Positions 22,057-33,552 of a stretch of DNA of 64,000 nt are shown piece by piece. Source of the stretch: Perkinsus olseni (Eukaryota > Perkinsozoa > Perkinsida); the NCBI GenBank assembly GCA_013115125.1, contig JABANN010000116.1, forward strand, positions 1 to 64,000. The letters are read 5' to 3'. Under the pieces are notes generated by a model that saw only the letters and a list, made by a program, of their open reading frames with translations, did not search any database and had not been told where the DNA came from. A program made the position numbers and the translations under genes. Positions within the stretch are counted from its first letter, which is position 1; every line of letters starts with the position of its first letter.

Positions 22057-22894
22057 CGGGAGGACCGAACTAACTGACTAACGGGTGAGTGTAGTTCCGG
22101 AAACAGTGTTCATCGGGCAGTACGGTTGATGTTCGAGTTTCCGTGGCGGGCGCGCTTCGTCCGCCTTGTTTGGATGCGTTGAGATTGTGCGCGGGTAAGG
22201 GCGGAAAGCCGATCATGTGCAGTATGATCACTCGCCCTCGGAGATTACGACTCATCGACTGCAATGCGCCTTGGATGGAGGTGCACGGGTAGCGGTTCGG
22301 GGACCAGCGCATGAGATCGTGCGCAGACCGTGGTATGATACCACTGGTATCTCATGGTAACGAGGCCTTGCTAACGATTTTGGTACCAGGACGGGGCTAT
22401 CTGAAGGCAACCGAGGTGCAAGGCTGGAATAGTACGAACCCTTCCGCGGTGGTTCAAGAGAGTACTAGCATAACACTACCCCATTTCAACTCTCCCTAGC
22501 AACCTCCACCTCATTATCATAGAAATTGGCAAATTCATTATAGGCCGAGACGTTTTCCGGGAGAAACCTCATGATTAGGATTCTGCGGGATCAGCACGTG
22601 ATATTAACTCGTAACTTGAGTAAGTCAACATCGCTAGAAGCTCACCATACTCATCACAGCAAACACAGCATCTCCGATTCTCATCGTACCTCTGGCGACG
22701 GTATCTTTACTGGGGGTAGAGGTAAACGCAGAAAAGAGAGGAGTCTTTGTTGCCTGAACAGCAGCTCGGAGCCAACTTCAGCTCGGAAGTTTCAGACCGA
22801 GGTCATGGTGCGTGTGTTAGGTCATGCTGCACGAGTGGGGGAGACGAGAGAAGGCAGTGCATTTGAGTCATCCGGTCATACACACTTACACTTA

Positions 22895-23681
22895 CCATGG
22901 ACACAAGTGAAGTTGGTCTTCTGGTACAGCTTTATGGCGTACGTTTTTTCCTTGCTAACTCCCAGATATGCGGCCATAACGTTTGGAACTTCGTCGCGGA
23001 TCTGCACGTTGCTATTGCACTCGAGAGGTTAGCGAAGGGTGGAGAGGGTGGAGGGGTTCCCTCCGAGGGGAGCCAGGCTCACCTTATCTAATGCTTTCGG
23101 CAGCATTGTGCTCCCGACGCGGTGATTCTGCCAAGTTGGGAGGACATTTACGGACCCTATGTAAACCACCACGGCCTCCTGCCGTGACTTGTTTCTGAAT
23201 GAGAAGACGGCCCGGTATTAGCAACGACGATAGGTAACGGCAGTGAGCACGGCGGCCTCTAATTGCCGCCCTTACATTTTGTTCAAGACAACGTCCGGTG
23301 TATTCTCCGCCATCCGCCATGAAACTTCTCCTGCGACAGCCTGCCAAATGGTTGTATCGACGGGGGAGTGTTGAACTAGCCAGTATCAGTTGCTGCATCT
23401 ACAGATGCAAAGGGGATCGATCACGAATTAGGGCTTACCTCCTCAGCCGGGGCTTTTGGATCCACCGCGACGAATATTTTATAGGAGAGGAGCTTCATAT
23501 ATTGATAAACCGGTTTATCGTCATATCTTCCTGGTCTATATATAAGCTCCGAAGCGTTTCTACTGTAGCTGCCATCTGCAGCCGATAAACGGCGAGGGCC
23601 GCTGCTTGGGGTCGCCCGCTTAGCCGATAAGAGGCCGATGTGGGCTAGACTTGCGAGGGCCAACAGCCTTATCGCTGCCAT
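22895..23681 (-). CDS. Four-copy secreted/anchored family, member B
   Basis: Starts MAAIRLLALASLAHIGLLSA (ATG 23679-23681), nearly the same leader as member A. It then has FVAVDPKAPAEE, the signature exon AVAGEVSWRMAENTPDVVL, NKSRQEAVVVYIGSVNVLP, GSTMLPKALDK and IRDEVPNVMAAYLGVSK with LYQKTNFTCVH, followed by a GTAAGT donor near 22900. The final exon was not located, so the true 3' end lies below 22895. Tandem with member A on the same strand, with about 0.84 kb of unassigned sequence between the A start and this lower limit. Confidence 0.55.
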
Positions 23682-24772
23682 GAGAGGAACTGAACTCACT
23701 AAGGCGTAGCGTAGCTCTGGAAGTAATTTCCATCGGGTGATACGATTGTCGTTCGAGTTTCCGAGGCGAGCGACGTTGATAATCGTGGAGGTGTCGAGAT
23801 TTTGCAACTAGGGCGGAAAGTTGATCATGCACGGCAAGGCCGCTGGGATGAAACGCCGGCGTACCCTTTGCACGCTGAATTAAGACGGCCGTGAGCTGGG
23901 GAGCGGCAGCTTCTCAATGACCATCATGGTAACAGGCAAAAGGTTCGATAACAACCTTCACTGGAGGTCTCCCAGGCACTGCTGATGACCAGAGCTTTCC
24001 ATTGCATTACTGAGTGCTTCCAGTAGCATCGCACATCCCGCCTTTCAATTTCGCCGACCGTCGGCGAAATTCCGTCGGCGGCGGCCGACGGCTGGCGCGG
24101 AAAGACCGACGGAATCTTCCCCTGACTTGCGTAATCTATCATATTCTCTGCTCTCCCAGGTCTGCTGTCTAGACAATTGCTGGGAGACCGCGACAAATTG
24201 TCTGCGACAATTGCTGTCTAGTCAGACTGTAGTCCTGCTCAGCACGAGCCCAATGCGGAGTGAATTCTAAACGAGGGCCAACCGTGTGACGAGGGAGACG
24301 ACTGGATCAGATAAGGGTGTATGGGCCCTTCGTCCGGCGGCTTCCCTGCTCGGCTTTCCAGGCCGGATGGGGGCAGCGATCATGGACGTGGCGTACCTTT
24401 CAGGTCGGTATGTTGTTACGTGGCGTACGCTTTTGTGTTCGCAGTTCTTGCGAGGGGCCCCTTAGCGCTCCGCTTGTCGCCGCCTGTGTTCCATTTGTTC
24501 GCAGCTGGGCATCCTGGCGCCCACTACAGGCTGCTGTTTTTCAACACCTCCTCAGACATTTCCCGCCGTTTCCCGCGATGAAAGTCGGCCAGGTACTCTT
24601 CGATTTGAGGGAGGCCATTGTGACTAATGTGTTCCAATTCTTCCAAGTACTACTGGAAGAACAGCGGTATCAAGTCTCACAGGCCGCCTCGGCGGGCCGT
24701 CCCTTCAGGCCGGCCGATCGATATATATATTTCTCTGTGGAGTATCTTTACTCGTTATTGGTCTCATAGTTA
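23682..24772. other. Spacer with palindrome cluster; weak plus-strand frame
   Basis: No convincing gene. The palindromes at 24047-24230 are listed separately. A plus-strand frame from 24317 to 24769 has a protein-like end (KVGQVLFDLREAIVTNVFQF) but no recognised features. A second run near 24900-25028 (MPDKIYISPSHSDAYLLLTV) might belong to it. Confidence 0.35.
24047..24230. repeat. Cluster of nested palindromes
   Basis: AATTTCGCCGAC and its exact complement GTCGGCGAAATT are separated by one base. Immediately after comes CCGTCGGC-GGCG-GCCGACGG. A wider pair, ATTCCGTCGG and CCGACGGAAT, encloses it. About 80-100 bp further on, ACAATTGCTG and GACAATTGCTGTCTAG motifs form another set around CTAGACAATTG. 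Such dense symmetry suggests a small inverted-repeat transposon (MITE-like) or a structured non-coding element. Confidence 0.65.
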
Positions 24773-25208
24773 TGATCGCCACCTTTGATTCGAGGGAGGC
24801 TGCAGCCGCCCCTCCCGGATGGGAAAGGTAATAACTATCTCGTCAAGAGTGGCGGAACCAGCGAGATGCGCACACTCAGTGTGCGTACCTTTCACTCTGT
24901 TGATGGCCATGCCCGACAAGATCTATATTTCACCTTCTCACTCGGATGCGTATCTTTTGTTGACAGTAGATTCATCAGGTTCGTTGCAGCCACTGGTAGC
25001 AACCAATGGGTCAGCTGCAGCTTCCTAATAGCAGGGGGATCCATCGTACTATGATGACTCTCCTTGTTGCACTCTAATCAGCAACCCCCGTAGGTGCTCA
25101 GCATCAACTACCTACCGAGGCTAGAGGGCGAATCTTGACTACGATTGTCCCGCATGCTCCATTGGCTCGGTGTTTCACCAGAGACTGAGTTGAGTCCGAC
25201 GAGTACTG

Positions 25209-25917
25209 TTAATGCGACGTCCATGGGCATCCGACTCCGGTCACACGGAGCCCCTTTAGTTTTTGATAATCTTCGATGCATACGCAGTATAGTTGGTTTT
25301 CAATAGCAGCCTCGTCAACATCGTCCTTCACGCCTTTCGGGGCAGCCTGGGCAGCTTTTGGATACTCTTTCCCGAGGCCCTCTCCACCCGCCCCTGAAGT
25401 TCGACACTTGGCTCTTGGATGTAATAGATCGGATAACGTTCGGATGGCTTCCACTGTCGGTTTATGCTCTGACCATTGTTTATTCGGAATAGGTAGGCTA
25501 AGCCATGGCTGTTGCAAGCGAAGGGCGTTCCCCACTTCCTCATTCAACTGAACGGCAGCGAATTTCTCATAGACCTCGGAGGCGGTGATGCTGATTTTTT
25601 TGGTGCAAAGCATATCCCTGTTTCGAAAGTACATGGACTGTAGTCCGATGCAAATTCATGGAATATGTATATCAAGCGTCAGGATAGCTTCACCGCGAGG
25701 AGAACTTGGGGACGCAAGCGACGGTGGAAATTGGTGAATAAATTCTCAAAGCGCTGTTTTGGATCCTCTCCAAAAACAGCGTCACACTTCTCGTTCTGCA
25801 TGAGTAATCGCTGAGCCGAAATCGCATGAGAGGTTGTGGGGCAGTCCGCGGTATCCAATGCTTCTCGTACGGGGCCTCAGGCTTCCTCTGTCTCACGTCC
25901 TGCGTGGTGACAGCCAT
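25209..25917 (-). CDS. Unknown soluble protein, divergent from NIPA gene
   Basis: ATG at 25915-25917 starts MAVTTQDVRQRKPEAPYEKH. The next readable exon is LLMQNEKCDAVFGEDPKQRF with FTNFHRRLRPQVLLAVKLS. The last exon (to 25209) has ITASEVYEKFAAVQLNEEVG, PWLSLPIPNKQW and a Lys/Ala-rich tail (EYPKAAQAAPKG). No leader or membrane segment is seen. Junctions were not resolved and could mean two small genes. It is head-to-head with the NIPA gene, leaving about 160 bp for both promoters. Confidence 0.4.
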
Positions 25918-26073
25918 TGCTAACTCCTTGATGAAGTTGGATGCGCTCCGTATTGAGGCAAAGGTGCAGCAGATGATATTGATGGACATGGATGAATGGG
26001 AACCTCCTCCAGTGTATAAACGGAGGCTTGTCGGGTAGTAGAAAGAGAGGGCCGATTCGGTGATGAGAATGAG

Positions 26074-27847
26074 ATGAGGGCTACGGATTGCCCGAGCGGG
26101 CACCCTAAAGGCTTCTTCGGACGAGCAGCATGGACTGGGAATCCTGGCCCTACCGTGCAAGTATCGTTTGCCTCATCCATCATTCTGATGTCACGGGTCG
26201 TTGCGAGCTACGTTGGATGGCTGCTGACCCTTCAGGTTGGCGGTGGTATTCTACGTACTCTCGGCGGTGTTCGACTTCTGGTCGTTGGTCTACATCTCGA
26301 TGTCTATTCGTGCCTGCTCCTCGGGCCTTACCGTACCGGCCAATGCAGCTGTGGCCCGTGTTATGCTGGGGGAGGGTCTTTCCAGAGCACAGGTGATTTC
26401 ATCTGTCCTCATCACCATGCAAGATGAATGTCTTGGTCGGTCGGTCGGTCGGTCGGTCGGTCGGTCGGTCGGTCGGTCGGTCGGTCGGTCGGTCGGTCGG
26501 TCGGTCGCCTGTGACTACTGTCGGCGCTCCGACTTTAGTACCGTTTTGAGCATACTTGGCATATCGCGTGAGAACCGTCAGTGATATTCCTACTGGAGAC
26601 GCAGTGGATTTGAACTCACTCTCAATACCCATCAGTTTACTAGGACCGATGACTTTACTCGGGGACCATCCTCGTCGTAAACCCGGACTCTACCAACTTC
26701 GCGACCTTTACACCGCGCAGTGTTGGTCATCTCAGACGGTTGGCTCCATCCTGATAGTGCTAGGAGCGGTCTCAGCAATGGCTTTCGGGTCGTCCTCGGA
26801 TGATGGCGGTGGCTCGGATGAAAGCATAGCCGGACTGCTCTCCAGCGCTAGGTTTATAACTTTTGTTGGTAAGATGCGGGGGTTGAACTCGCGACCATCC
26901 GATAATTGAACGGGTAACTTATCGAGTTGGATATAGAGGCTCATTATCGTTTAGCGGCGACTTTCCCCTTCTACCTGCTGGCCTTCACGGTCTCCAAGTG
27001 GTCGATGAGGACACATGTGGCTATCGATGATCATATACCGGTCAGTCAAGCTCAGGTAGTCCCGAGGTGGAATCAAGCATCCGCAGCAGCCCTGGAATTC
27101 TCCTCTATCCGCACTCGCTAGGTTCACAAGCGTCGACTGCGCCGTGCTGTGGCTCTTCTCGCTCTGGCCTTCCTCGGTGGATACCAATCTGCTGTCACCG
27201 CTCTGGCTGGGAAGTTCGGCGCTCAGTACATTGCGATGGACGGCCTCGCAAGTAACGCTGACTCGCTGCTAGCCTCGATGATCGCAACTCTCGACGAGTT
27301 ATCGTTCTCGGAGTCCATTGAGTTCCACAGTGGTCGGTCTTCGCCTTTCTCCTCTTTTCAGCGTATCAGCCCTACCTATGCTTCAGCATAGTGCTAGTAT
27401 CATCGCTGATGCAGTTGACGTTCATGTCGTGGATGATGAGACAGTTCGATGCGGTGGTTTGCATACCGCCCTACCAAATCCTCCTCATGCTCTTTATGGT
27501 ATCTTTTGGAGCAGCGTGCTTCCAAGAAGTAGGTCGGATCTTATAATGCTCTCATTTTCGGAAGTCACTTCAACTCTGCCACGTGGGCTCATCATTTTCT
27601 AGGATGTGCTTCCTCTCTAGTTTAACCTGTTGTCAAGGTCATACCATCTTTTGGCCAGCTCTCAGCACCTCTATTCTAGGTGCCCAAGAACGTGCCGTGT
27701 TTCATGCTAGCCCTCGCCCTAGCCTGTGTGGGTATCGTATGCATGTCGATGGATACCGAGCATCACGACGCGAGATCGCCAATATCCGGCGCGCAAGAAC
27801 GCCCTCTGATGGTGGATACGTTAAGGCCGTCCGGACCAGTTCGGTGA
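26074..27847 (+). CDS. NIPA-type magnesium transporter, multi-exon
   Basis: Multi-pass membrane protein of the NIPA (DMT superfamily) Mg2+ transporter family. Readable helices in order: VSFASSIILMSRVVASYVGW; VVFYVLSAVFDFWSLVYISM followed by the family-like TVPANAAVARVMLGE; GSILIVLGAVSAMAFGSSS with an acidic loop and LLSSARFITFV; VALLALAFLGGYQSAVTALAGKF (fits the NIPA 'P..agl.ga.s.l.aK' helix); CFSIVLVSSLMQLTFMSWMM with RQFDAVVCIPPYQILLMLFM; and VPKNVPCFMLALALACVGIV. A short hydrophilic tail ends at TGA 27845-27847. Introns separate nearly every helix, and one contains a GGTC tandem repeat. The start is uncertain: 26074 gives a short hydrophilic N-terminus before the first helix. A 3' fragment is duplicated at 30401-30770. 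Confidence 0.7.
26431..26508. repeat. GGTC tetranucleotide tandem repeat
   Basis: About 19 uninterrupted copies of GGTC within an intron of the NIPA gene. It reads as SVGR or PTDR repeats in frames on either strand; those frames are not genes. Confidence 0.95.
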
Positions 27848-28661
27848 TGAGACATGACTTTTGTACGATCAGACGTAGACTGAGAGGCGTTAATTGGATT
27901 TTGTTTGACTGCTCTGACTGTCTCATAAAACGCGTACATTGCCCTCGATGAGGTGTTTAGTTGCACAGTTGTGGTGATAGGCAATGGGACTGGCTCTTTC
28001 ATTTTCTATGAGGCTTGGATACGATTACGACCGTTGTGAGTGAGTAGACCTGTCTGGCCCTTGTTTCAAAGCCTTTGTTGTTGTTATTAACCGGGATAAT
28101 ATCCTCTTAGCGATTGCTGCGTTAAATGCAAATGTGAGATGCTGTCGAGAGATGCCGTCCGTGTTTTTGCAGAGACTACGCCATCACCGTCCGGATGACA
28201 CCTCAGTCGCGAGTTCGACGCTGACCGAGGCTGTTGGAATGGATCTTATGTATCCATGGGAGTTCCTCGCCAGAAGCAATGAGCGGTGACGTGAGCTTGC
28301 TACGGTGGCCCTTCGCTGGCTTGACGTAACTTATGAAGACGAATACCGTTGTGATGAACAACAACAACATGATGATGATGATGATGAGTCCACCGTCAGA
28401 CTGTCAACTTTCTTTAGGGATTGTAGAAGAAGGCGTAGACTTGGTGATTCTTTGAGTACGAGGAACCTGACCAATCGGACGGGGCATGGCAGTATTTTTT
28501 TCATAGTACCCTCCCTGCTTTACTGTCAAATACAGGTGATGGAAGACACTGCTCCAATCTGAGCCGCATAGCAGCGGTGTCTATAATACACTCAATTCAG
28601 TCGGGTGTCCCTCTCCTCGGTTACCGAGGATCGGTAGGGCGAGAGGCTAGCGATGGACTTA
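27848..28661. other. Spacer, no clear gene
   Basis: About 0.8 kb between the NIPA gene and member C. One plus-strand frame (28305-28562) carries an acidic low-complexity stretch (EQQQHDDDDDES) made by ACAAC/GATGAT repeats. No other support for a gene was found. Confidence 0.45.
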
Positions 28662-29767
28662 TCAGCGCCCATAACCCTTGGCCAGGGGACATGATAGTCC
28701 CGTACGTATCACTTGCCGAAAATTCATAGAGCGACAGCAGCCTAGACCCATACTGTGGGACTTACGACCAACATGTATGAAGTTGAGCTTGACGTATCTT
28801 TCTATCTCGTAGTCAGGTCGGTCTTTGCGGACAAGCGTGTACACTGCCATCACGTTCGGTTTCTTCTCGCGGATCTGCAAGGAACGATGGTTCTTCGGAA
28901 TTAGATGCGTTGCGGTGAAGTAATCCTGGCGAAGTTTACATGAGTAAGCGCTCTCGGGAGCAGCTCCCACCAAACTTTTGAAGCCAGTGCGAACTTGCGT
29001 CGGTAAGGCTTCACCCAGTCTGCGACTATGTAGGCCGCCGCCTGCGCCGGACTGTTTTTCTTCTGCTTTGTACTCGACGACGCCTTCGGAAGACTCTTCC
29101 TGAATGGCACCGATTATTCCATGGGAATAATTCCATTCCAAAGATGATTGAGTTTATCTTCCTGAGAGCCCCCTCGAGACTTAAAGCTCATCGAACAATC
29201 GTCCGATGGTATGATCACTGATCATCGCTTAGCCCCCCCCCCTCCCCAACGCAGTTGGCACTGTTACATTGCCCGGTACGGTACGATAGGTACGGTACGG
29301 TACGGTACGGTACGGTAGGCCTACATTTGGGAAGACACACAGCTCGGAATTTCCTTCGCCAGCTTCATCTCCCACTCCACCCCCCCAAGGACAGCCTGAC
29401 AGAGAACACGGACAGTATGGGCCTTCACCGGTCCTTTGTCTCATGTTAAGAACAGCGGCCATCTCACCTGATTCTTCGAGGCATTCGGGTTGATTGCTAA
29501 GAAGAAATAGTGAGGGTTGGGACTCCATGTTGCATTATGATGCATGACGTCGCCATCAATCTTCGGCCTGTACACGACTATGTCGTCCTCTGTCGTCGTC
29601 GGGAGAGGAGGAGGCTGAGTACTCTCCTCCGGACCCGCCCCTCTAGCCGAAGGTAGCTCGACGTGAGCTCCTAGGTCCAAATGATGAGAACCGCGCTTTG
29701 AAGTCGCCCGCTTTCTTGACAGAAGGCCGAGGTGCACCAGATTCGCCAATACGATGATGAGCCTCAT
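28662..29767 (-). CDS. Four-copy secreted/anchored family, member C
   Basis: Starts MRLIIVLANLVHLGLLSRKR (ATG 29765-29767). It then has a Pro/Thr-rich linker, FLAINPNASKNQ, the signature exon AVLGGVEWEMKLAKEIPSCV, an exon with Tyr- and Lys-rich text (VVEYKAEEKQSG), and a last exon with KKPNVMAVYTLVRKDRPDYE and YVKLNFIHVGRKS, ending at 28662. The leader is closest to member D. Introns after NPNASKNQ and after the signature exon sit at the same places as in D. A GGTAC microsatellite lies in the intron after the signature exon. Part of a duplicated unit: its upstream flank (29768-30400) matches the flank of member D. Confidence 0.58.
29273..29319. repeat. GGTAC pentanucleotide tandem repeat
   Basis: Six or seven copies of GGTAC, with one interruption (GATAG), inside an intron of member C. 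A run of nine C's follows the T-rich/C-rich patch just before it (29232-29246). Confidence 0.9.
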
Positions 29768-30403
29768 CCACACAGGGAAAACTGCGCACAGTTCCTTCAG
29801 CAATCACCTCGTACTGGGTGTAGCTGGGAAAATACCCGTCACAATCAGCCACGGAGCGTGGGGGATTTCTTGGAAGAGCCCTCATCGAGCGTTGGGCCTC
29901 TCGAGCTTCCTGGGCGGGCGAGGGGAGCCCCTGTGGAGGGTGTGCAACATTTTCATAGTCCTCACAGTGGCTGGATAAATTTCACTGAAAATGTGCACTA
30001 CTGGTACGACTGAACTGTTGGTGACATGCCGGAGGACTTGCGCGACTTTTCTTCAGCCGCTATTTCCTTGAATGGTAGCCCGACCATACCAGGGAGATGC
30101 GGTGCAGTAGGGCAGGAGGATGATCAGTCTTCTCAGTTCGTGGTGGATGATTTCACAGCATCTTCTCACGCGATCAGTCTGTCGGCTTCCGCAGTTGTTT
30201 CTCAGTCTCTTATATGCGGTCGACATTTACTCGTCCTTTCATCGCCCTGACAGCACTCCTAGCGGCCTTACTGTCTCTAATACTGTAGGTAGGGTGGAAT
30301 CGTGAGGGTATCGAGTCACCATCTCCGTGAGAAGTGGCTTGGCTAGCTCCCCTTGCAACCGCAGGTGCAACTCGGGCGTCAGGTATGACTTCAATTACAT
30401 CGG
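29690..30403. repeat. Segmental duplication, copy 1 (pairs with 34440-35182)
   Basis: This stretch runs from the start of member C, through the shared promoter region, into the first exon and intron of a hydrolase copy. It matches 34440-35182 closely; examples are GGGTGTAGCTGGGAAAATACCCGTCACAATCAGCC near 29817 versus 34548, and the block around 30185-30300 versus 34975-35080. The match stops abruptly at about 30401-30403. Confidence 0.85.
30214..30400 (+). pseudogene. Truncated alpha/beta-hydrolase 5' end
   Basis: Exon 1 (MRSTFTRPFIALTALLAALL, ATG at 30214) is almost the same as that of the hydrolase at 35002, and the following intron and start of exon 2 (up to GACTTCAATTACATCG) are kept. 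The rest of the hydrolase is missing; NIPA sequence follows directly. Confidence 0.8.
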
Positions 30404-30862
30404 CCTATGCTTCAGCAAAGTGATAGTATCATCGCTGATGCAGTTGACGTTCATGTCGTGGATGATGAGGTAGCTCGATGCGGTGGTTTGTATACCGCCC
30501 TACCGAATCCTCCTCATGCTCTTCATGGTATCTTTTGGAGTAGCGTGCTTCCAAGAAGTAGGTTGCATCTCATAATGCTTTGATTCTTGGAAGTCACTCC
30601 AACTCTGCCACATGAGCTCATCATTTTCTAGGATGTGCTTGTTTTCTATCCTAACCTGTTATGAAGGTCATACCATCTTCTGGCCAACTCTCAGCGCCTC
30701 TATCCCTGGTACCGAAGAACGTGCCGCGTTTCATGCTGGCCCTCGCCCTAGCCTTTTCATTTCCTGTTTTACTCCGATCGTCGAATCGTGTTGAAGTCGA
30801 GCCGGGTTCGCTGATGTCGCCTCTACCACGCTGGCCTTGTTATTCTTTCAACTGCTGGTGAA
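30401..30862 (+). pseudogene. NIPA 3' fragment pseudogene
   Basis: 30404-30770 is a near-copy of 27374-27740, covering the last NIPA helices. The frame is broken: WMMRQFD in the intact gene is WMMR-stop here (AGG TAG at about 30468-30473). The final exon's VPKNVPRFMLALALAFS diverges after position 30755 into unrelated sequence. It lacks all upstream NIPA exons and is directly fused to the hydrolase 5' fragment. Confidence 0.85.
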
Positions 30863-31249
30863 GTCGTAGCATTCATTACTTCAAGGGTCCCCAATGAACC
30901 GACGGACTTGTTCTGGCCCGCGCCCGTGGCTCGCCTGCCTCCCTCATCAGCTTACTCCATGCACTTATCCTCGGTGGTTCGCTACCTGCTGATAAGAGGA
31001 GGATCGGGCAGCACTGCAACAGTAGATGTCATCGTTGATATCGTACACAGAACGTGATTTCACCACGCCAGAGTGCTACAGTGAACTGGAGCATGTTATG
31101 GGCCATGCTCTACGTTAGCTGACCTAACCAGGGGCCTTCCCCGAGTTCACGGCCAATCGACTCGTTAGTTGGTTCGGCTAGGCAAGGGACTCTGGTTGGT
31201 GAGCTCTACCTTGGCCCCAGTGTTCAGTTTTTTTTGTTCATGGAAACCA

Positions 31250-32751
31250 ATGACTGAGGATCGAACCACTCCGCGAAAGCAACAAAGGAGGCTATCACTA
31301 CTGCAGTCATTTTTGGTCGTCGTCTTGCCTATCATCATCGCCTCCGTCCTGTAACCTCGTGCTTCCCTCCAAGCTTGCTGCCGCTGGCCATCATTTCGTT
31401 CTCAGATACGATCCCACTACTGTGGTCACGGGGCTCATCCACTTGCATTTCGTCCATTGGCCCACCAGAATTTGGCCGTTGGATAACCCCGAGAGGGACT
31501 TTGGTTTGGTTGGCGCACGAAATTACAGAATCCGCAGCGGCGACGCCGAGCTGGGGTTGTGGCATGTGAGTCGTGCCACGAGGCGGGATGCTCTAGGCTG
31601 GATTTATCCCTTCCTCCACTTTTTGATTTCCCATGGTGTCAGGTACCCCCGGCTGACGGTAACAAAGGGAAGCGTGTTGTTGTGTAGGCCTTTGGGAGAA
31701 GGCATGCGGGAATCTTTCGATGGTGCCCCCGAATCAAAGTGAAGCTTGGTCTGTTGTAGTTACTTCCACGGCCAAGCTGGTGCTAGAGAGCATGGCCACC
31801 GGGTGGAGCTCTACCGGCATCTTTCGAGGGACATGGACACTCATGTGGTCACCGCGGATCTCAGGGGGTGTGCTCTCGACCGTTTGGAAGATTCACTTCG
31901 ACCTATCGTGTCCAGGTACGGCGACTCCGCAGGATTCCCTTTTGTCGAGGGCATCACCGAGGATATCAAGACCGTCACAGACTGGGCCATCGACAACGTG
32001 GCGAGGAAGCTTGATGTAGCGAACTGGCGAATAAGACTACCCGACACGACTGGGAATTCCAACAGATACCGATCTACATGTACGGTCATTCTCTGGGCGG
32101 TCCACAGGCTGTTTATGCCGCCCTGCATGCCCTAGACAGAGAACAGAAAGTGGGTTGTTGTTGTTGTTGTTGTTGCGCTCCAGAGCAACGTCCCTGGGGA
32201 CCACGGCTCCTCAGGTCAATGGCGTTATACTAGAATCGACATTCTCGAGCTTCGAGGAGGTTGCAGCTGACCACATCTCTACCTGGTTCCTCTGGATCTT
32301 CCCCCGATCCATCCGACTGGACATCATCCGATGGGGATTCTCGTAACGTTCCTCCTGCTCACGGGGTGTCTAGCTTAGCCATGTTGTATGTGTGCAGGTT
32401 CGCCCTTCAAGGGTCGGACTTCCGCTTCGACACAGCAAGGCTACTGCAAGACCTACGCAGACGCGATCCATCCATACCGATCGTCAGTTTCCATGGTGAA
32501 ACCCGGCTATCGGTTCAGCCTCGGCCCCCACTCTCGTCGAGCCCCCCATCAGTCTGTGTGCATCAGGCACGAAAGACTGGGAGATATCTCCTCACGCTAT
32601 GGACAAGTTGGCAGCTTGTGTCGATAATGTCAACTACACCAGAGTCCCGATCCAAGGGGGTGGCCATAGCACCCTTATCTACCCTCCTCAAGGGAAGCAG
32701 TTCCTCGCGGCTCTCAAGGACTGGTTCTACAGCGTGGAAGGAAGTCGATGA
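31250..32751 (+). CDS. Membrane-anchored/secreted alpha/beta-hydrolase, copy 1
   Basis: Serine hydrolase of the ABHD12/ABHD13-like type; its substrate is unknown, with lipids or acyl esters typical of relatives. The start (ATG 31250) gives a basic N-terminus, then the hydrophobic anchor SFLVVVLPIIIASVL. Following exons: SYFHGQAGAREHGHRVELYR (oxyanion HG), YGDSAGFPFVEGITEDIK, then IPIYMYGHSLGGPQAVYAAL with the GxSxG nucleophile elbow. NGVILESTFSSFEEVAADHI follows, then IPIVSFHG, where the next exon supplies the acid (TKDWEISP), and GGGHSTLIYPP with the catalytic His. Stop at 32749-32751. All triad positions are present. It is the most diverged of the three intact copies. Exons are separated by short GT-AG introns. 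Confidence 0.8.
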
Positions 32752-33552
32752 TTATCTGCTTTAACGGCCTTCTTTTCTGTTACGATGGACGAACTGAGTT
32801 CTAGTAGAGGCAACAGGCCTTCCGGCCCTAGCCTAGGCCCTCCACTTCCGTTGCCACGACGCTAGTAGCGCTTTACTGAGCGACGTGATCGCTCTCGGGC
32901 GGGCGCTCGATTGAGGTTATTGTTTTCCCTGAGCCTCGTTGTTTTCCGGAATGGTGAGAAGTGTTGAGCTTATCCGTGGTGTGCCGAAGGATTAACTGAG
33001 GGCTGAGAAAATGAGGGGCTAGCTGGCCCCGGGTTCCCTCTTAGGGAGCAGCGGACCTTCCCTCAGGGCCTTCTCGCTGGAGTTGAGCAATTCATTCAGA
33101 CAGGCGGTGCGGGTTGAACGCTGGCACGAGGACCTTTCGTAACGGAGGAGCATTGCAGCTAGGAGGAGTTGGTGAGGCATTGATGTCCAGGTAGAGCAGG
33201 ACGAAGGTCGTCCTCGAAAGCTCTGGCCCAGTTAGCCCATGGCCTCTTCAACCGTAGCGCCGAAATGTATCCGCTTACTGCCGCTGGATCCTCCGCCCAG
33301 TCGTCGTCATTCCCTCCGTTCGTGTCCTTCGAGCATCCTGTCCTGCTCCAACAAGCTCAATTGACTCTCGTTTTTCCAACCAACCCTGCTCTGACTACTC
33401 ATCAACATGAAGAGCTGGTAATGACTAATATCACAGTCTTGTGGTTCACAGCACATCACAGCAACATGTTATTGTTTCAGTTGCACCTCTCATGGCCGGT
33501 TGTCGTAGAAGTAAGCATAAACACGGTACTGTTCGCTCCACCAGTCACCTGA
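32752..33552. other. Spacer, no gene seen
   Basis: About 0.8 kb between hydrolase copy 1 and member D. A plus-strand frame at 33265-33552 is hydrophobic in parts but matches nothing and has no splice support. Confidence 0.5.

Noticed and set aside
24773-24832. WW domain from APPGWER
   Set aside because: Only the first few residues fit. The second Trp and the Tyr block are absent in any nearby frame.
26399-26632. Frames with PTDR or SVGR repeats
   Set aside because: Pure translation of the GGTC microsatellite in an intron.
26585-26900. Two minus-strand tRNA-like 3' halves (GAGTTCAAATCC and GAGTTCAACCC)
   Set aside because: No pairing 5' acceptor halves are present within tRNA distance. They may be remnants of a tRNA-derived element, but that cannot be shown from one locus.
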